Below, in pieces: positions 16,729 to 26,149 of a stretch of 64,000 bases of DNA. Numbering within the stretch: position 1 is the first letter of the stretch; the number at the start of each line of letters is the position of its first letter. The notes below the pieces were generated by a model. It saw only the letters and a list, made by a program, of their open reading frames with translations, did not search any database and had not been told where the DNA came from. Source of the DNA: Bacillus sp. EB600 (lineage in GTDB: Bacteria > Bacillota > Bacilli > Bacillales > Cytobacillaceae); NCBI RefSeq assembly GCF_024494385.1, contig NZ_JAEVLT010000006.1, positions 1-64,000 on the forward strand. Direction: 5' to 3'. The position numbers were made by a program, and so were the translations under genes.

Positions 16729-17682
16729 ATGAAATTAATTACGTTTGCAAGAGAAGGAGTATCACGTGTTGGTGCCATTGTAGATAACGAGGTTGTAGAT
16801 TTAAATCTTGCTTATCAGGTTTTGGTCGAATCAGAAGGAAAATTACGCGCCCCCAAAATTGCTGAAGCATTTGTTCCTGCTGATATGAATGGTTTCTTAC
16901 AGGGCGGAAAGGAAAGCATGGAACTTGCGAAAAATGCGATTGCATTTGCATTGAATACTAGAGAAGACAAAGGACGGAAGCTAGTATTTGCGCTTAATGA
17001 TGTAAAAGTGGAAGCTCCAGTACCACAGCCTGGAAAAATGATTTGCGTGGGCCACAATTACCGGGAACATATTATGGAAATGAAACGCGAAATCCCGCCA
17101 TTCCCTGTAGTTTTTGCAAAGTTTGCTAATACTGTTGTCGGACCACAGGACGATATTCCGTTTTCCCCAATTTCTGAGCAGCTGGACTATGAAGCTGAAT
17201 TTGCTTTTGTTATTGGAAAGAGAGCAAGAAATGTTTCGCAGGAAGATGCACTGGATTATGTTGCTGGCTATACCATCGTCAATGATGTTACATACCGCGA
17301 TATTCAACGCCGGACCATTCAATGGTTACAAGGCAAAACGGTAGAAGGAAGTGCCCCGATGGGTCCATGGCTTGTTACAACTGATGAGCTGACAGATCCA
17401 TCTGGTTTGGAAGTTGTATTAACTGTGAATGGGGAAGAAAGGCAGCATACGAATACTGCTAACCTAGTATTCTCTGTTCAATATTTAGTAGAGTTTTTAT
17501 CTAATTTGATGACGCTTGAACCAGGTGACGTTATTTTAACGGGAACTCCTGGCGGGGTGGGTGTTGCAATGAATCCGCCTGCATTTTTAAAAGACGGTGA
17601 CATTGTGAAAATTGCTATCGATAAGATCGGCGCATTAGAAAATAAAGTAAAAAAAGTAGCAGAAGTAGGAGTGACATTGTAA
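16729..17682 (+). CDS. FAH-family hydrolase, probable fumarylpyruvate hydrolase
   Basis: A 317-residue fumarylacetoacetate hydrolase-family enzyme. The N-terminal cap domain covers about residues 1-95. The catalytic domain begins at GKMICVGHNYREH and contains the metal ligands in LDYEAEFAFVIGK (E..E) and YTIVNDVTYRD, then TGTPGGVGVA. In the gentisate route this family splits fumarylpyruvate into fumarate and pyruvate; direct maleylpyruvate hydrolysis is the alternative. ATG 16729 has AGAGG upstream. The stop overlaps the next start (TAATG at 17680-17684), so translation is probably coupled to the isomerase. Confidence 0.88.
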   Translation: MKLITFAREGVSRVGAIVDNEVVDLNLAYQVLVESEGKLRAPKIAEAFVPADMNGFLQGGKESMELAKNAIAFALNTREDKGRKLVFALNDVKVEAPVPQPGKMICVGHNYREHIMEMKREIPPFPVVFAKFANTVVGPQDDIPFSPISEQLDYEAEFAFVIGKRARNVSQEDALDYVAGYTIVNDVTYRDIQRRTIQWLQGKTVEGSAPMGPWLVTTDELTDPSGLEVVLTVNGEERQHTNTANLVFSVQYLVEFLSNLMTLEPGDVILTGTPGGVGVAMNPPAFLKDGDIVKIAIDKIGALENKVKKVAEVGVTL

Positions 17683-18173
17683 TGGGAACAAAAACAATCC
17701 AGCAATCAATTGAATCTATTCAACAGTCGATTGATAAAATGATTGGCACAGTTTCACGACTTTCAGAAGAAATCATTCGCCGGAAGCCAAGCGAAAATGA
17801 ATGGTCCATTATCCAAATTTTATGTCACGTACTGGAAGCAGTTCCTTACTGGATCGGTGAGATAGCACAAATCAAGGCAAATCCAGCGGAATTATGGGGA
17901 AGAAATCACCTTCAAGAAGCACGTCTTGCTGCTGTTGCGGATACAGACCGGCGTACAGTCGATGCTGTGGTAAAGGAACTTGATGCTTTAAAGTCTCAAG
18001 TGGAAAAGGAACTGGGCGCTTTAGACCAAGATACACTGGCTATTACAGCAACAAGCCGTAATCCAAATTTCGGTACAAAACCGATTTCGTTTATTATAGA
18101 TCATCTTATTGACGAACATGTCAGCAAGCACTGCGGACAGATTGACAGAAGTCTTTCAAAATTAAACGAATGA
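17682..18173 (+). CDS. DinB-superfamily protein, probable thiol-dependent maleylpyruvate isomerase
   Basis: A 163-residue four-helix DinB/MDMPI-type protein. Candidate metal histidines are in ILCHVLE (about residue 48) and in the C-terminal DEHVSKHCGQI, the usual three-His arrangement. In actinobacteria, DinB-fold enzymes isomerise maleylpyruvate to fumarylpyruvate with mycothiol; bacilli make bacillithiol instead, so a bacillithiol-dependent isomerase fits here between the FAH hydrolase and gentisate dioxygenase. Function is inferred from fold and context. The ATG overlaps the FAH stop codon. Confidence 0.7.
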   Translation: MGTKTIQQSIESIQQSIDKMIGTVSRLSEEIIRRKPSENEWSIIQILCHVLEAVPYWIGEIAQIKANPAELWGRNHLQEARLAAVADTDRRTVDAVVKELDALKSQVEKELGALDQDTLAITATSRNPNFGTKPISFIIDHLIDEHVSKHCGQIDRSLSKLNE

Positions 18174-18189
18174 AAGGAGGTTTTTAAAC

Positions 18190-19302
18190 ATGGCTGAGAA
18201 AACAGAATTTATGAGCAGTCAAATTGTTAAAGATTTCAACCGGGATCTTGAAGACTATCATTTGGGGCCGTTGTGGGAAGCAATCCCGGCGTTAATGCAT
18301 AAACAGCCGGAGCCGCAGGCGGAAGCATATCTTTGGAAATGGGATGTTATTTATAAAAAGCTTATGGAAGCATCCACAATCTTTACACCTGAACGCGGCG
18401 GGGAAAGAAGAGCGATTTACTTCCAAAATCCTGGGTTAACCTACCGTACACCATGGGGGTGGGCCTCAACAACCCAAACGCTTTATGCTGCTGCCCAGCT
18501 AATTTTGCCTGGTGAAACAGCTCCATCCCATCGCCATTCTCAAGGTGCACTTCGTTTTATCACCCATGGCGAAGGAGCTTATACGATCGTTCAAGGTGAA
18601 CGGATTTTCATGGAAGAGGGAGATTTCTTAATAACACCAAAAAATCTGTGGCATGGTCACGGACATGTTGGCGATAAGCCGATGATCTGGATGGATGTAC
18701 TTGATATCCCGCTTATTTATTCCATGGGCGGAACATTCTTTGAACCGTATCCAGATAAACTAGAGCAGCCGAAAGTACCGGATAATTTCTCTTCACAACG
18801 CTATGCAGGTGGAATGGTGCGTCCGATTGGTGACCGTTATCCGTTGTCTGCGCCGCTTGGTTCTTATAAATGGAAGAAAACCGAAGACGCAATCAAAGGA
18901 TTAAGTAATTTTGAACCAGATCCATTTGATGGCTATGCAGTCGAGTACATTAACCCTTCAAATGGGGAAACAGCCAATAAAAATATCGCTTCCTGGATGC
19001 AAAAGCTTCCTAAGGGATTTCATTCAAAAGCACACCGTCATACACATGCGACGATTTATAACGTTTTTAAGGGGTCTGGATACAGCGTTATCAATGGGGT
19101 TCGGTTTGACTGGTCAGCAGGGGATTATTTCGTTATCCCTAACTGGGCATGGCATGAGCATGTGGTCGAAGAAGATACGTATCTATTCTCTGTCAGCGAT
19201 CTGCCAGTTATGGATCAATTCGGTCTTGAACAATCACAACATTACGAACAAAACAACGGTCGTCAAACGGTAACAGGGGAATTTAAACCGAAATTAGGTT
19301 AA
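18190..19302 (+). CDS. Gentisate 1,2-dioxygenase
   Basis: A 370-residue bicupin Fe(II) ring-cleavage dioxygenase that opens gentisate (2,5-dihydroxybenzoate) to maleylpyruvate. The first cupin shows PSHRHSQGALRFITHGEGAY with the metal histidines and WHGHGH; the second shows KAHRHTHATIYNVFKGSG and NWAWHEH. Length and both cupins are as expected for the family. GAAAGGAGG precedes ATG 18190, 16 nt after the isomerase. It is the diagnostic enzyme of the module and ends the operon; no strong terminator is seen until 19699. Confidence 0.93.
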   Translation: MAEKTEFMSSQIVKDFNRDLEDYHLGPLWEAIPALMHKQPEPQAEAYLWKWDVIYKKLMEASTIFTPERGGERRAIYFQNPGLTYRTPWGWASTTQTLYAAAQLILPGETAPSHRHSQGALRFITHGEGAYTIVQGERIFMEEGDFLITPKNLWHGHGHVGDKPMIWMDVLDIPLIYSMGGTFFEPYPDKLEQPKVPDNFSSQRYAGGMVRPIGDRYPLSAPLGSYKWKKTEDAIKGLSNFEPDPFDGYAVEYINPSNGETANKNIASWMQKLPKGFHSKAHRHTHATIYNVFKGSGYSVINGVRFDWSAGDYFVIPNWAWHEHVVEEDTYLFSVSDLPVMDQFGLEQSQHYEQNNGRQTVTGEFKPKLG

Positions 19303-19417
19303 TATATCCGGGTAATCGTTATTGGTGAAGGGTTATTTTGAGATGTTGTTGATTGATTATATGGTTCCCGAAAGTTTGTTTTAGAAAAGGAACCTTTAAA
19401 AATAGGTGGTAAATTTT

Positions 19418-19681
19418 GTGAAGATCAATAAAAAATATGAACAGCTCGTATTTACCTTTTTTATGGCTTTGGGGATGTCTATTTTTATTTCTTTTGTCCT
19501 GGTATCAATAAACTTTGGATATAGTCATACATTTTTTAAAATATGGGTGAAAATTTGGAGTGAAGCCTTTCTTTGTGCTTTTCCCGTTGCCTACTTTTTA
19601 CCTAAAGGAATTAAAAAGATAATGAAAACCTTCACTTTTGTAGAGAGCCGTAATTATAAGAAGAAGTCAGATGCAGTTTAA
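19418..19681 (+). CDS. DUF2798 small membrane protein
   Basis: An 87-residue protein with two hydrophobic segments (about residues 8-30 and 45-65) separated by a short loop, matching the DUF2798 pattern of two-helix inner-membrane proteins of unknown function. The start is taken as GTG 19418 because AGGTGG lies 8 nt upstream; GTG 19406 overlaps that site. The C-terminus is basic. It sits between the gentisate operon and a terminator and may be independent of it. Confidence 0.65.
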   Translation: MKINKKYEQLVFTFFMALGMSIFISFVLVSINFGYSHTFFKIWVKIWSEAFLCAFPVAYFLPKGIKKIMKTFTFVESRNYKKKSDAV

Positions 19682-19698
19682 GGCATACAGAATGAAAT

Positions 19699-19755
19699 AA
19701 AAAGGGAGCCTTTGAAGAGATTAAAATTTTCTCTCAGGCCCCCTTTTCTTTTTGG
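19699..19755 (+). terminator. Strong hairpin terminator
   Basis: AAAAGGGAGCCT plus AAGAGA pair with TCTCTCAGGCCCCCTTTT; TTTCTTTTT follows. It ends the DUF2798 transcript and possibly the gentisate operon. Confidence 0.75.
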
Positions 19756-19844
19756 TAATCATTTAATCGATTTTTTTAGTTTCTTTCATTCTACATCCAT
19801 TAGTAAAAATTCACCTGCTAAACAGCCGGATCATCATTCTGAAA

Positions 19845-20440
19845 TTATTCTCCACCAGTAACGCCGATTGCTTCGCCAGTGATCGCTGCTGCACCGTCTG
19901 ATGCCAAGAATAGAGCTGTTGCTGCAATTTCTGAAGGCTCAAGTAAACGTTGGATCCATTGCTTTCCTAAGATATGGTGTTTTAATGCTTCTTCGATCGA
20001 TGTTCCATCTTGTTCTGCAAGTTTTGGCAATTGTTTTTCGATTAATGATGTACGGGTAGGTCCTGGTAGAATTGAATTAGCTGTAATACCATATTGTGCG
20101 TTCTCCATTGCTACTACGTTTGTAAAACTAATTTGACCGTATTTCGCTGCACAATAAGCGGATTTATAAGCATCTAGTCTTCTGCCGTGACCGGAAGAAA
20201 TCGTGATGATACGTCCTTTTCTTTGTTTTTTCATTGCAGGAAGAACATGTTTTGTTGTTAAGAATGTCCCTTTTAGAATGACACCTACAACAAAGTCCCA
20301 CTTTTCTTCCGGGAATTCTTCAACAGGAGAAATAAACTGAACTCCTGCATTGTAGACGAGAACGTCGACCGTTCCACGATCCGTAATGACTTGTTCAACT
20401 GCAGTTTTCACACTTTCTTCGTCTGCTACTTGATAGCCTT
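19845..20440 (-). pseudogene. 5'-truncated short-chain dehydrogenase (3-hydroxybutyrate dehydrogenase-like)
   Basis: About 198 in-frame codons of an SDR remain: VLVYNAGVQFISP (NAG motif), ISSGHGRRLDAYKSAYCAAK with the catalytic Ser, Tyr and Lys (YxxxK), NSILPGPTRT and the C-terminus ending GVTGGE. The N-terminal Rossmann glycine motif for NAD binding is absent: upstream of GYQVADEES the frame runs into the front of a LysR gene on the other strand. The C-terminal pattern (QWIQRLLEPSEIA) resembles D-3-hydroxybutyrate dehydrogenase. Without the cofactor-binding half it cannot be active. Confidence 0.82.
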
Positions 20441-21322
20441 GACAACAGGCAAATTCATTACTTTACAGAAGTAGTAAAACAAGGAGGTTTCTCTAAAGCA
20501 GCCGAACAATTGTATGTTTCCCAGCCCACAATTAGTAATGTAGTAAAAGACTTAGAAAAAGAATTAGATGTACAGTTATTGATACGGACAACAAGAAAAA
20601 TGGAACTGACGGATACTGGAAAATTACTTTTTCACTATGGTGAACAAATTTCCCAATTTTACAGACATTTTTATCAAGAATTGGACGATATTAAAAACGC
20701 TAATAATGGCTCGATAAAGATGGGGATTTTCTCCTCAGTTGGTACGGAAATTCTCACGGACATTCTGTCAACCTTCAATAAACAATATCCCAACATCACC
20801 ATTCGCTTTGTGGAGGATGGAGAAGCGAATTTAAAAACTGCTTTATATAATGGGGAACTAGATTTGATTGTACTTGAGGTGCCTATGAATGAACCGATTA
20901 ACTATATTCCGTTTTTGAAAGGGGACCTCCGCCTTCTTGTTCATCATACTCATTCTCTTGCTAACAAAGAAAAGGTAACTTGGGAAGAATTAACGGATGA
21001 AAAATTTATCATCTTTCATGAAGGATTTGCCGTTCGTCGCTTTATTTTGGAGGAATGTGAAAGAATAGGTTTTGAACCAAACATTATTTGTGAGACGTCC
21101 CAGTGGAAATTCATTCTTGAGATGGTTTCTTGCAACCTAGGTATAAGCATCCTGCCTCAAAGTAATTTAACTGAATTAAATGTAGCGCATAAGGGGATAA
21201 AAGTATTGCCTATTATTGATCAAGAAGTCCATTGGCAAATAGGAATTGCTTGGAGAAAGGAGGGCTATATTTCTTACGCAGCAAGAGTATGGATCCAATT
21301 TTTAAAAGAGCGGCTAGAATAA
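20441..21322 (+). pseudogene. LysR-family regulator lacking its start codon and promoter
   Basis: The frame GAC AAC AGG CAA ATT CAT TAC reads DNRQIHYFTEVVKQGGFSKA, the usual LysR N-terminus, followed by the winged helix (AEQLYVSQPTISNVVKDLEK) and a complete substrate-binding domain to 21322. No ATG/GTG/TTG in frame with a ribosome site precedes it; the next ATG (20510) is inside the recognition helix region and would give a non-binding protein. Only some five codons plus the promoter are missing, removed by the same deletion that truncated the divergent SDR gene. Confidence 0.78.
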
Positions 21323-21518
21323 ATTGATCAGAATTACCAAGGTAAAAAGAGTTCCGAAAGGTATTTCTTCAGCCTTTCAATTCGGTTGATGATTAAGGAC
21401 GGTCTAATACCTTTTGAATTCCAAAGTATAAAAAAATTATCGTAGAGGCAGTGGTGAAAAGTGCCCAACCAGATACGCCTTACTCTTATGAGAGACTAAC
21501 TTTAAACTGTTCATAAAT

Positions 21519-21717
21519 GAAAAAGGCCCTAGTAAACGATGCTTAGGGCCTTTTTCTATAAAAACACAACTAAGGGGATGGGGGAAATTTTTCACTCTCA
21601 AACAAAGGGGATAAGTTTGTTGTGATTCATTTCACGTATTAAATATAACATGAAATCAAAGAGTTAACACTACTTTGTGATTTATTTAACAATATTGTCA
21701 AATTCATAAAAAAACTA
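21519..21717 (+). repeat. Dispersed hairpin element, copy 1
   Basis: It begins with a terminator-like hairpin (AGGCCCTAGTA / TGCTTAGGGCCTTTTT, loop AACGA-like), then two GGGGAT-containing direct repeats (ACTAAGGGGATGGG and AACAAAGGGGATAAG) and an AT-rich tail ending ATTTAACAATATTGTCAAATT. The same order recurs at 22255, 33461 and (truncated) 34185. Lies after the LysR relic. Confidence 0.75.
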
Positions 21718-21805
21718 AAAAGGATTTTGGTTGTAAGTAAGTGGATTTAAGCAAAACTATTTTCACTACAAGTGTTTCACAAAAATATATTTCAGGACTT
21801 TGGTG

Positions 21806-21973
21806 TCAGTCTACAGGTAAATTAACGCTTTTATTTGTCGAGGGAAAGACCCTATAGTCAATATGCTTATCGTCAATTTGTTTTTCAATTCGTTTTATTT
21901 CTTTTTCATTTGAAAGAATTTCCTCTTTATTTTTATTAATTAATGTTTGCATATTTAAAACTTGTTTTCTCAT
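21806..21973 (-). CDS. FbpB-like small basic protein
   Basis: A 55-residue protein starting at ATG 21973 with GGAAGGAAC upstream. It is charged and helical: MRKQ.., then NKEEILSNEKEIKRIEKQID, resembling Fur-regulated small basic proteins of the FbpB family (MRK...L...NK.E.L.(D/N).E...RIE..). Those proteins help small-RNA-driven iron sparing in B. subtilis. The C-terminal 15 residues are not conserved in pattern and may come from decayed DNA. A frameshifted second copy lies at 30868-30967. Family call is tentative. Confidence 0.5.
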   Translation of the reverse strand: MRKQVLNMQTLINKNKEEILSNEKEIKRIEKQIDDKHIDYRVFPSTNKSVNLPVD

Positions 21974-22111
21974 ATTAATGTTCCTTCCTACGAATATATT
22001 GTCGAATTTTGTTTTGATACTAATAACTTATCAAAATTTTCGGAAATATGCAAATAAAAATATAATTAAAACATAAATATTTTTAAAGGATAGTAACTTT
22101 TTAGAACCACA

Positions 22112-22246
22112 ATGCAACAACCATCAGGTGCTCAAGTTCCATTCGGTTGTTATAAAGAAAGCGAACTCGGCCATGAAGGCGGACATTTCGGAATTGAAGT
22201 TTTTAGAAGAAGTAAAATATATTTCAACTGGGTTTGCGTAGTCTAG
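22112..22246 (+). pseudogene. Aldehyde dehydrogenase C-terminal relic (block 1)
   Basis: One frame reads PSGAQVPFGCYKESELGHEG then GHFGIEVF and a stop at 22244. This is the C-terminal end of a betaine-aldehyde-type dehydrogenase (normally PFGGYKESGLGREGG). No upstream enzyme sequence is present. A closely related fragment sits at 33276, also directly before a hairpin element, so the two are duplicates. The remaining 21974-22111 holds no gene. Confidence 0.7.
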
Positions 22247-22254
22247 AATAATAA

Positions 22255-22452
22255 CAAAAGACCCTAGCAAACGGTGCTTGGGGTCCTTTTTCTATAATTA
22301 TATAACAAAGGGGATGGGGAAATTTTTCACTCTCAAACAAAGGGGATAAGTTTGTTGTGATTCATTTCACGTACTAAATATAACACAAAATCAGAGAGTT
22401 TATATCGCTTTGTGACTTATTTAACAATATTGTCATATTTATAAAAAAAACT
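22255..22452 (+). repeat. Dispersed hairpin element, copy 2
   Basis: Same layout as copy 1: hairpin AAGACCCTAGCA / TGCTTGGGGTCCTTTTT, two AACAAAGGGGAT direct repeats about 35 bp apart, and the tail with ATTTAACAATATTGTC. It follows the ALDH relic immediately and could serve as its terminator. Confidence 0.78.
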
Positions 22453-22612
22453 AACTAGATGCCAAAACTATTGTTAAAAACCTTCAAATAACTATAATTG
22501 GATGCTTTTTTGGTGCTTGTCTTGAAAATAGAGAAATTTCCTTATTCATTAGAAACAATTAAGGAGAATAAACATCATATAGTACGGGTATTTTTTACTG
22601 GGAGGAAAAAAC

Positions 22613-23410
22613 ATGAATGATGTTTTAGAGAAGACAGCAAGATTTGAACATCGTTTTTGGCTTCAAATATTAGGTGACCATTCTAGGTTTATTTATGAAG
22701 CATTGGCCCCCCTTCAAAAAGTAGAGATTGAACAGGCATCAAATTTTATTCGGGTATTTGATACCCTTCTGGAACATGCAAATTCCAGAGATTTCATACA
22801 ATTAACAGCCCAGGCTGAAATAGAGGTAATAAAATTACGGGAATTTAAATTAGAATTAATGAGAAAACACCTTGTTGGGAAAATCAAAATTCACCTTTCA
22901 CCCACTTTCCTTAATCATATGGTAAATGAATTAGAAGAGTATGTAAGAATTTTAAAACACCTGCAAGATGGGCAAGTCCCGCCTATTTACCATGAACTCC
23001 ATCATCATCTTGTATGGTTATTAGATGCTGCGGGTCATTCAGAAGCAATTGCCTCTAATTTAGACGGCGTTGAAAAGAAATTAAGGGAGAAAAGTGAGTC
23101 ATTTACAAAGAACTTTGAAGCTTTTTACTTAAAAGCAGTAGAGCTTGCTGGTTATTTAAGAACTAATTTGACTACGTTTCCTGCTTTATCAAAAATGAAT
23201 TCAGACACCCAGTTGGAAATAAAACTATTTCAAAATTTTCTAGATGAAATAGAAGATCTAAGGCTAAGTCACCAAGCATTAGGAACTTTTGCACCGCTAA
23301 TGGCGGATCATATGTTACGCGAAGAATGTTATTACCTAATAAAGTTAGCAGAATCGGCGAAGCTTGATCCACCAAACTGCGATCCTGGTAAACCTCGACT
23401 GAAGGAATGA
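22613..23410 (+). CDS. DUF2935 ferritin-like protein
   Basis: A 265-residue all-helical protein of the DUF2935 family, two tandem ferritin/hemerythrin-like bundles. Potential metal ligands recur in both halves: ARFEHRFWLQILGDHSRF at the N-terminus, then LLEHANSRDF, YHELHHHLVWLLD, and in the second half ADHMLREECYYL. The families of this fold bind two metal ions; the function of DUF2935 in bacilli is not established. ATG 22613 follows GGGAGGA. It lies between an ALDH relic with hairpin element and a truncated small protein, inside a duplicated block. Confidence 0.8.
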   Translation: MNDVLEKTARFEHRFWLQILGDHSRFIYEALAPLQKVEIEQASNFIRVFDTLLEHANSRDFIQLTAQAEIEVIKLREFKLELMRKHLVGKIKIHLSPTFLNHMVNELEEYVRILKHLQDGQVPPIYHELHHHLVWLLDAAGHSEAIASNLDGVEKKLREKSESFTKNFEAFYLKAVELAGYLRTNLTTFPALSKMNSDTQLEIKLFQNFLDEIEDLRLSHQALGTFAPLMADHMLREECYYLIKLAESAKLDPPNCDPGKPRLKE

Positions 23411-23555
23411 ATTTAGCAAAATTTAGGTTATTAACTAATATAGAAAGTCATCACTAATATAAGGAGAGGGGCAGTTTTATGAAACTACCTCTTTTTTAGT
23501 TGCAATGGGTCTATATAGGTTCGTTATTTCTCAAGAACAATGGACGAGTTCCAAT

Positions 23556-23687
23556 ATGGGAAAACAAATACAACCCATAATAGGGCAAGCATGGACCGAT
23601 AGACATGTTATCCTGCTTCACTGTACAAGCAATAATCAAGTGGTGATGCCGGCTGGATTCAAAAAAAGATGCGAAGGTTTCCTTTAA
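23556..23687 (+). CDS. Truncated small protein, paralogue of the 33852 gene
   Basis: A 43-residue product from ATG 23556: QIQPIIGQAWTDRHVILLHC plus a divergent end. Its first 28 residues align with the 78-residue protein at 33852 (QLQPIIGQAWTGKHVVLLHC), and the DNA upstream (AAGAACAATGGAC) also matches. The C-terminal 50 residues of the longer protein are missing, so this is probably a decayed copy. The family is not known to me. Confidence 0.45.
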   Translation: MGKQIQPIIGQAWTDRHVILLHCTSNNQVVMPAGFKKRCEGFL

Positions 23688-23878
23688 AAGTAAGAAAGTG
23701 GGCTTATTTCATACCTTTTTTTGTACTTTAGGTCTAATTAAATACATATAAGATTTTTGTGGTCCGTCCCCCGGGACAAACAGAATCTGCAATTTACCAC
23801 TTCCTAGAATAATAGTTATCTTGAACCTTTGTTTCATTTATTTTAGATCAAAAATAAGAATGATGATTCTAAAAATTA

Positions 23879-23953
23879 TTGACAAATTAAGTGGAGCATT
23901 TTAACATTATATATGTTAACCTATAAATACAGATGGTTAACATATATAATGTT
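23879..23953 (+). promoter_or_regulatory. Promoter and BirA-type biotin operator of the bio operon
   Basis: TTGACA (23879-23884) and TAACAT (23902-23907, 17-bp spacer) form a SigA-like promoter. An inverted repeat overlaps and follows it: AACATTATATATGTTAACC (23903-23921), a 13-bp spacer, and the exact reverse complement at 23935-23953. The inner GTTAACC/GGTTAAC halves are those of the Firmicute BirA (biotin ligase/repressor) operator. Biotin should therefore repress the operon. Confidence 0.88.
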
Positions 23954-24024
23954 GTGGTTAAAAATGTGAGGGTTTATGTTTTATGGAAGATCTACTATAT
24001 CCTAAGGTTAGGAGGTTAGTGTGT

Positions 24025-24810
24025 TTGATCGAGGAAAACCTTTTTAGTGTTAGAATGAGAGCTTCTAAGAATGGAGCACATGAACAGGGTGGTAAGCATA
24101 TATCTGGAGGCGAACAAATTTCAACTTACGGTAATTTGAAAAACGCAGTAAATATCCTAATGGAAAAAGCGTTAACTCATTCAAGAGGCAACCCGGATTT
24201 TATGCAGATCCAGTTTGAATTAATTGATGAACCTATTACAAGATTGAGTCCATTACATATTGGGACAAATGAAGTGAGATCGGTAGAAGAAGGTCAATTA
24301 GTTGCTCGGAATCTTTTAGAGAAAGCAGGGGTTCCGAGAGAGAGCATTGAAAAAGCATACCAACAAATAACTGAATTTTCGGAACCAAGAGGGGCGATTT
24401 TGTTCGATGTTCGGTCTGGTAGACGAATTGATGAACGAAATGAAAAAGGTGTTCGGGTTTCAAGAATGGACTGGTTGACTACGAATTTTGGACAATGGGC
24501 TGATTATTACAAAATGCCTCAAATTCATAGAGTCAAGGAGGCGTTGGTGCTCGCGACTAAGGTGTGTGCACACCCTGCTACGATCGCAGAATTATGCTGG
24601 TCAGATGATCCCGAATACATAACAGGTTATGTTGCCAGTAAAAAGCATGGCTATCAGCGGATTACGAGGCTAAAAGAATATGGCGATGAAAGTGGCTGCC
24701 GAATCTTTTTTGTGGATGGATTAAGTGATCTTCATAGTTATATAGACTATCTGGAAAAACAGCCAATATTTGTTCATTGGGGGGAAGAAAATGCCACACG
24801 AATTAATTGA
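24025..24810 (+). CDS. bioW: 6-carboxyhexanoate (pimelate)-CoA ligase
   Basis: BioW makes pimeloyl-CoA from pimelate, ATP and CoA, the first step of the B. subtilis-type biotin route. Very close to the known protein: [20 protein letters not shown] at the N-terminus, [36 protein letters not shown] and [14 protein letters not shown]. The start is placed at TTG 24025 because AGGAGG lies 9 nt upstream and the product then begins as in B. subtilis; the frame is open further upstream to ATG 23983 but that has no good site. The 3' end overlaps bioA by 20 nt. BirA-controlled. Confidence 0.93.
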   Translation: MIEENLFSVRMRASKNGAHEQGGKHISGGEQISTYGNLKNAVNILMEKALTHSRGNPDFMQIQFELIDEPITRLSPLHIGTNEVRSVEEGQLVARNLLEKAGVPRESIEKAYQQITEFSEPRGAILFDVRSGRRIDERNEKGVRVSRMDWLTTNFGQWADYYKMPQIHRVKEALVLATKVCAHPATIAELCWSDDPEYITGYVASKKHGYQRITRLKEYGDESGCRIFFVDGLSDLHSYIDYLEKQPIFVHWGEENATRIN

Positions 24811-26149
24811 AAAAAGTAAAAAGTATCTTTGGTTACCGTTCACACAAATGAAAGATTATGATGAAAATCCTTTCATCATTGAGAGCGGAAATGGCATAAA
24901 AGTAAAAGACATTGAGGGTAGAGAATATTATGATGGATTTTCCGCTCTTTGGCTTAATGTCCATGGCCACCGAAAAAAGGAATTGGATGAAGCAATTAAG
25001 AAACAGCTTGATAAAATTGCCCACTCTACCCTTTTAGGGATGTCAAATGTTCCAGCAACAGAACTTGCTGAAAAGCTGATTGAAATAAGTCCTGAAAAAC
25101 TGACACGAGTCTTTTATTCAGATAGCGGGGCAGAGGCGATGGAAATCGCACTTAAGATGGCCTTCCAATATTGGAAGAATATCGGCCGAACGGAGAAACA
25201 AAAATTTATTGCCATGCAAAATGGCTATCATGGCGATACGATTGGAGCCGTCAGTATTGGTTCCATCGATCTTTATCATCAAGTGTACGGCCCGTTAATG
25301 TTTGAGAGCTATAAAGCACCGATTCCAAACGTCTATCACTCTACGAGCGGGGATCCCGTTCAGTGCCGTGATGAATGTTTGGGCATTCTTGAGGATCTTC
25401 TTATTGAACATCATCATGAAATTGCCGCACTTACGATTGAATCCATGATCCAAGGGGCCGGCGGAATGATTGTCATGCCGGAAGGATTTTTATCAGGTGT
25501 ACGTGAGATATGTACTAAATATGATGTTTTGATGATTGTGGATGAAGTGGCCGCCGGCTTTGGCCGAACCGGAAAAATGTTTGCCTGTGAACATGAAGGA
25601 GTTCAGCCTGATTTAATGGCTGTTGGAAAAGGGATTACCGGAGGCTATCTGCCAATTGCCGCTACCTTAACAACAGAAGAGATTTACAATGCTTTCTATG
25701 ATGACTACGATAAGTTAAAAACATTGTTCCACGGCCATTCTTATACGGGAAATCAGCTGGGTTGTGCAGTTGCTCTTGAAAATTTACGTTTATTTGAATC
25801 GGAAAATATTGTCGAAGAAGTCGCAAATAAGGCAGAGTATCTCCATGACCTGTTTGAAGATCTGCGATCACTTCCACATGTGGGTGAAATTCGGCAGCTT
25901 GGTTTTATGTGTGGAATAGAACTTGTTCACTCCAAGGAAACGAAGGAGCCATTCCCAGCTGAAAAGCGGATAGGATATCAGGTTACATTGAAAATGAGGG
26001 AACTTGGGATGTTAACAAGACCATTGGGTGATGTCATTGTCTTTATGCCCCCGCATGTAAGTACAAGGGAAGAACTAAAAGAAATGGTCATGATCATGAA
26101 AAAAGCGATCATCGAGGTCACAAATGGGGTGGCGAGTGTTGGTGCTTGA
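24791..26149 (+). CDS. bioA: 7,8-diaminopelargonate aminotransferase
   Basis: A 452-residue class III PLP aminotransferase converting 8-amino-7-oxononanoate (KAPA) to diaminopelargonate (DAPA). It shows the PLP phosphate loop region [15 protein letters not shown], the [19 protein letters not shown] block with the PLP-binding Asp, and the Schiff-base lysine in [16 protein letters not shown]. The B. subtilis counterpart (BioK) uses lysine rather than SAM as donor, which may hold here. GGGGGGAAG precedes ATG 24791, inside the bioW end. It overlaps bioF by 8 nt. Confidence 0.93.
   Translation: MPHELIEKSKKYLWLPFTQMKDYDENPFIIESGNGIKVKDIEGREYYDGFSALWLNVHGHRKKELDEAIKKQLDKIAHSTLLGMSNVPATELAEKLIEISPEKLTRVFYSDSGAEAMEIALKMAFQYWKNIGRTEKQKFIAMQNGYHGDTIGAVSIGSIDLYHQVYGPLMFESYKAPIPNVYHSTSGDPVQCRDECLGILEDLLIEHHHEIAALTIESMIQGAGGMIVMPEGFLSGVREICTKYDVLMIVDEVAAGFGRTGKMFACEHEGVQPDLMAVGKGITGGYLPIAATLTTEEIYNAFYDDYDKLKTLFHGHSYTGNQLGCAVALENLRLFESENIVEEVANKAEYLHDLFEDLRSLPHVGEIRQLGFMCGIELVHSKETKEPFPAEKRIGYQVTLKMRELGMLTRPLGDVIVFMPPHVSTREELKEMVMIMKKAIIEVTNGVASVGA

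Noticed and set aside
23983-24024. bioW start at ATG 23983
   Set aside because: AGGAGG at 24010 fits TTG 24025, and the product then begins like B. subtilis BioW.
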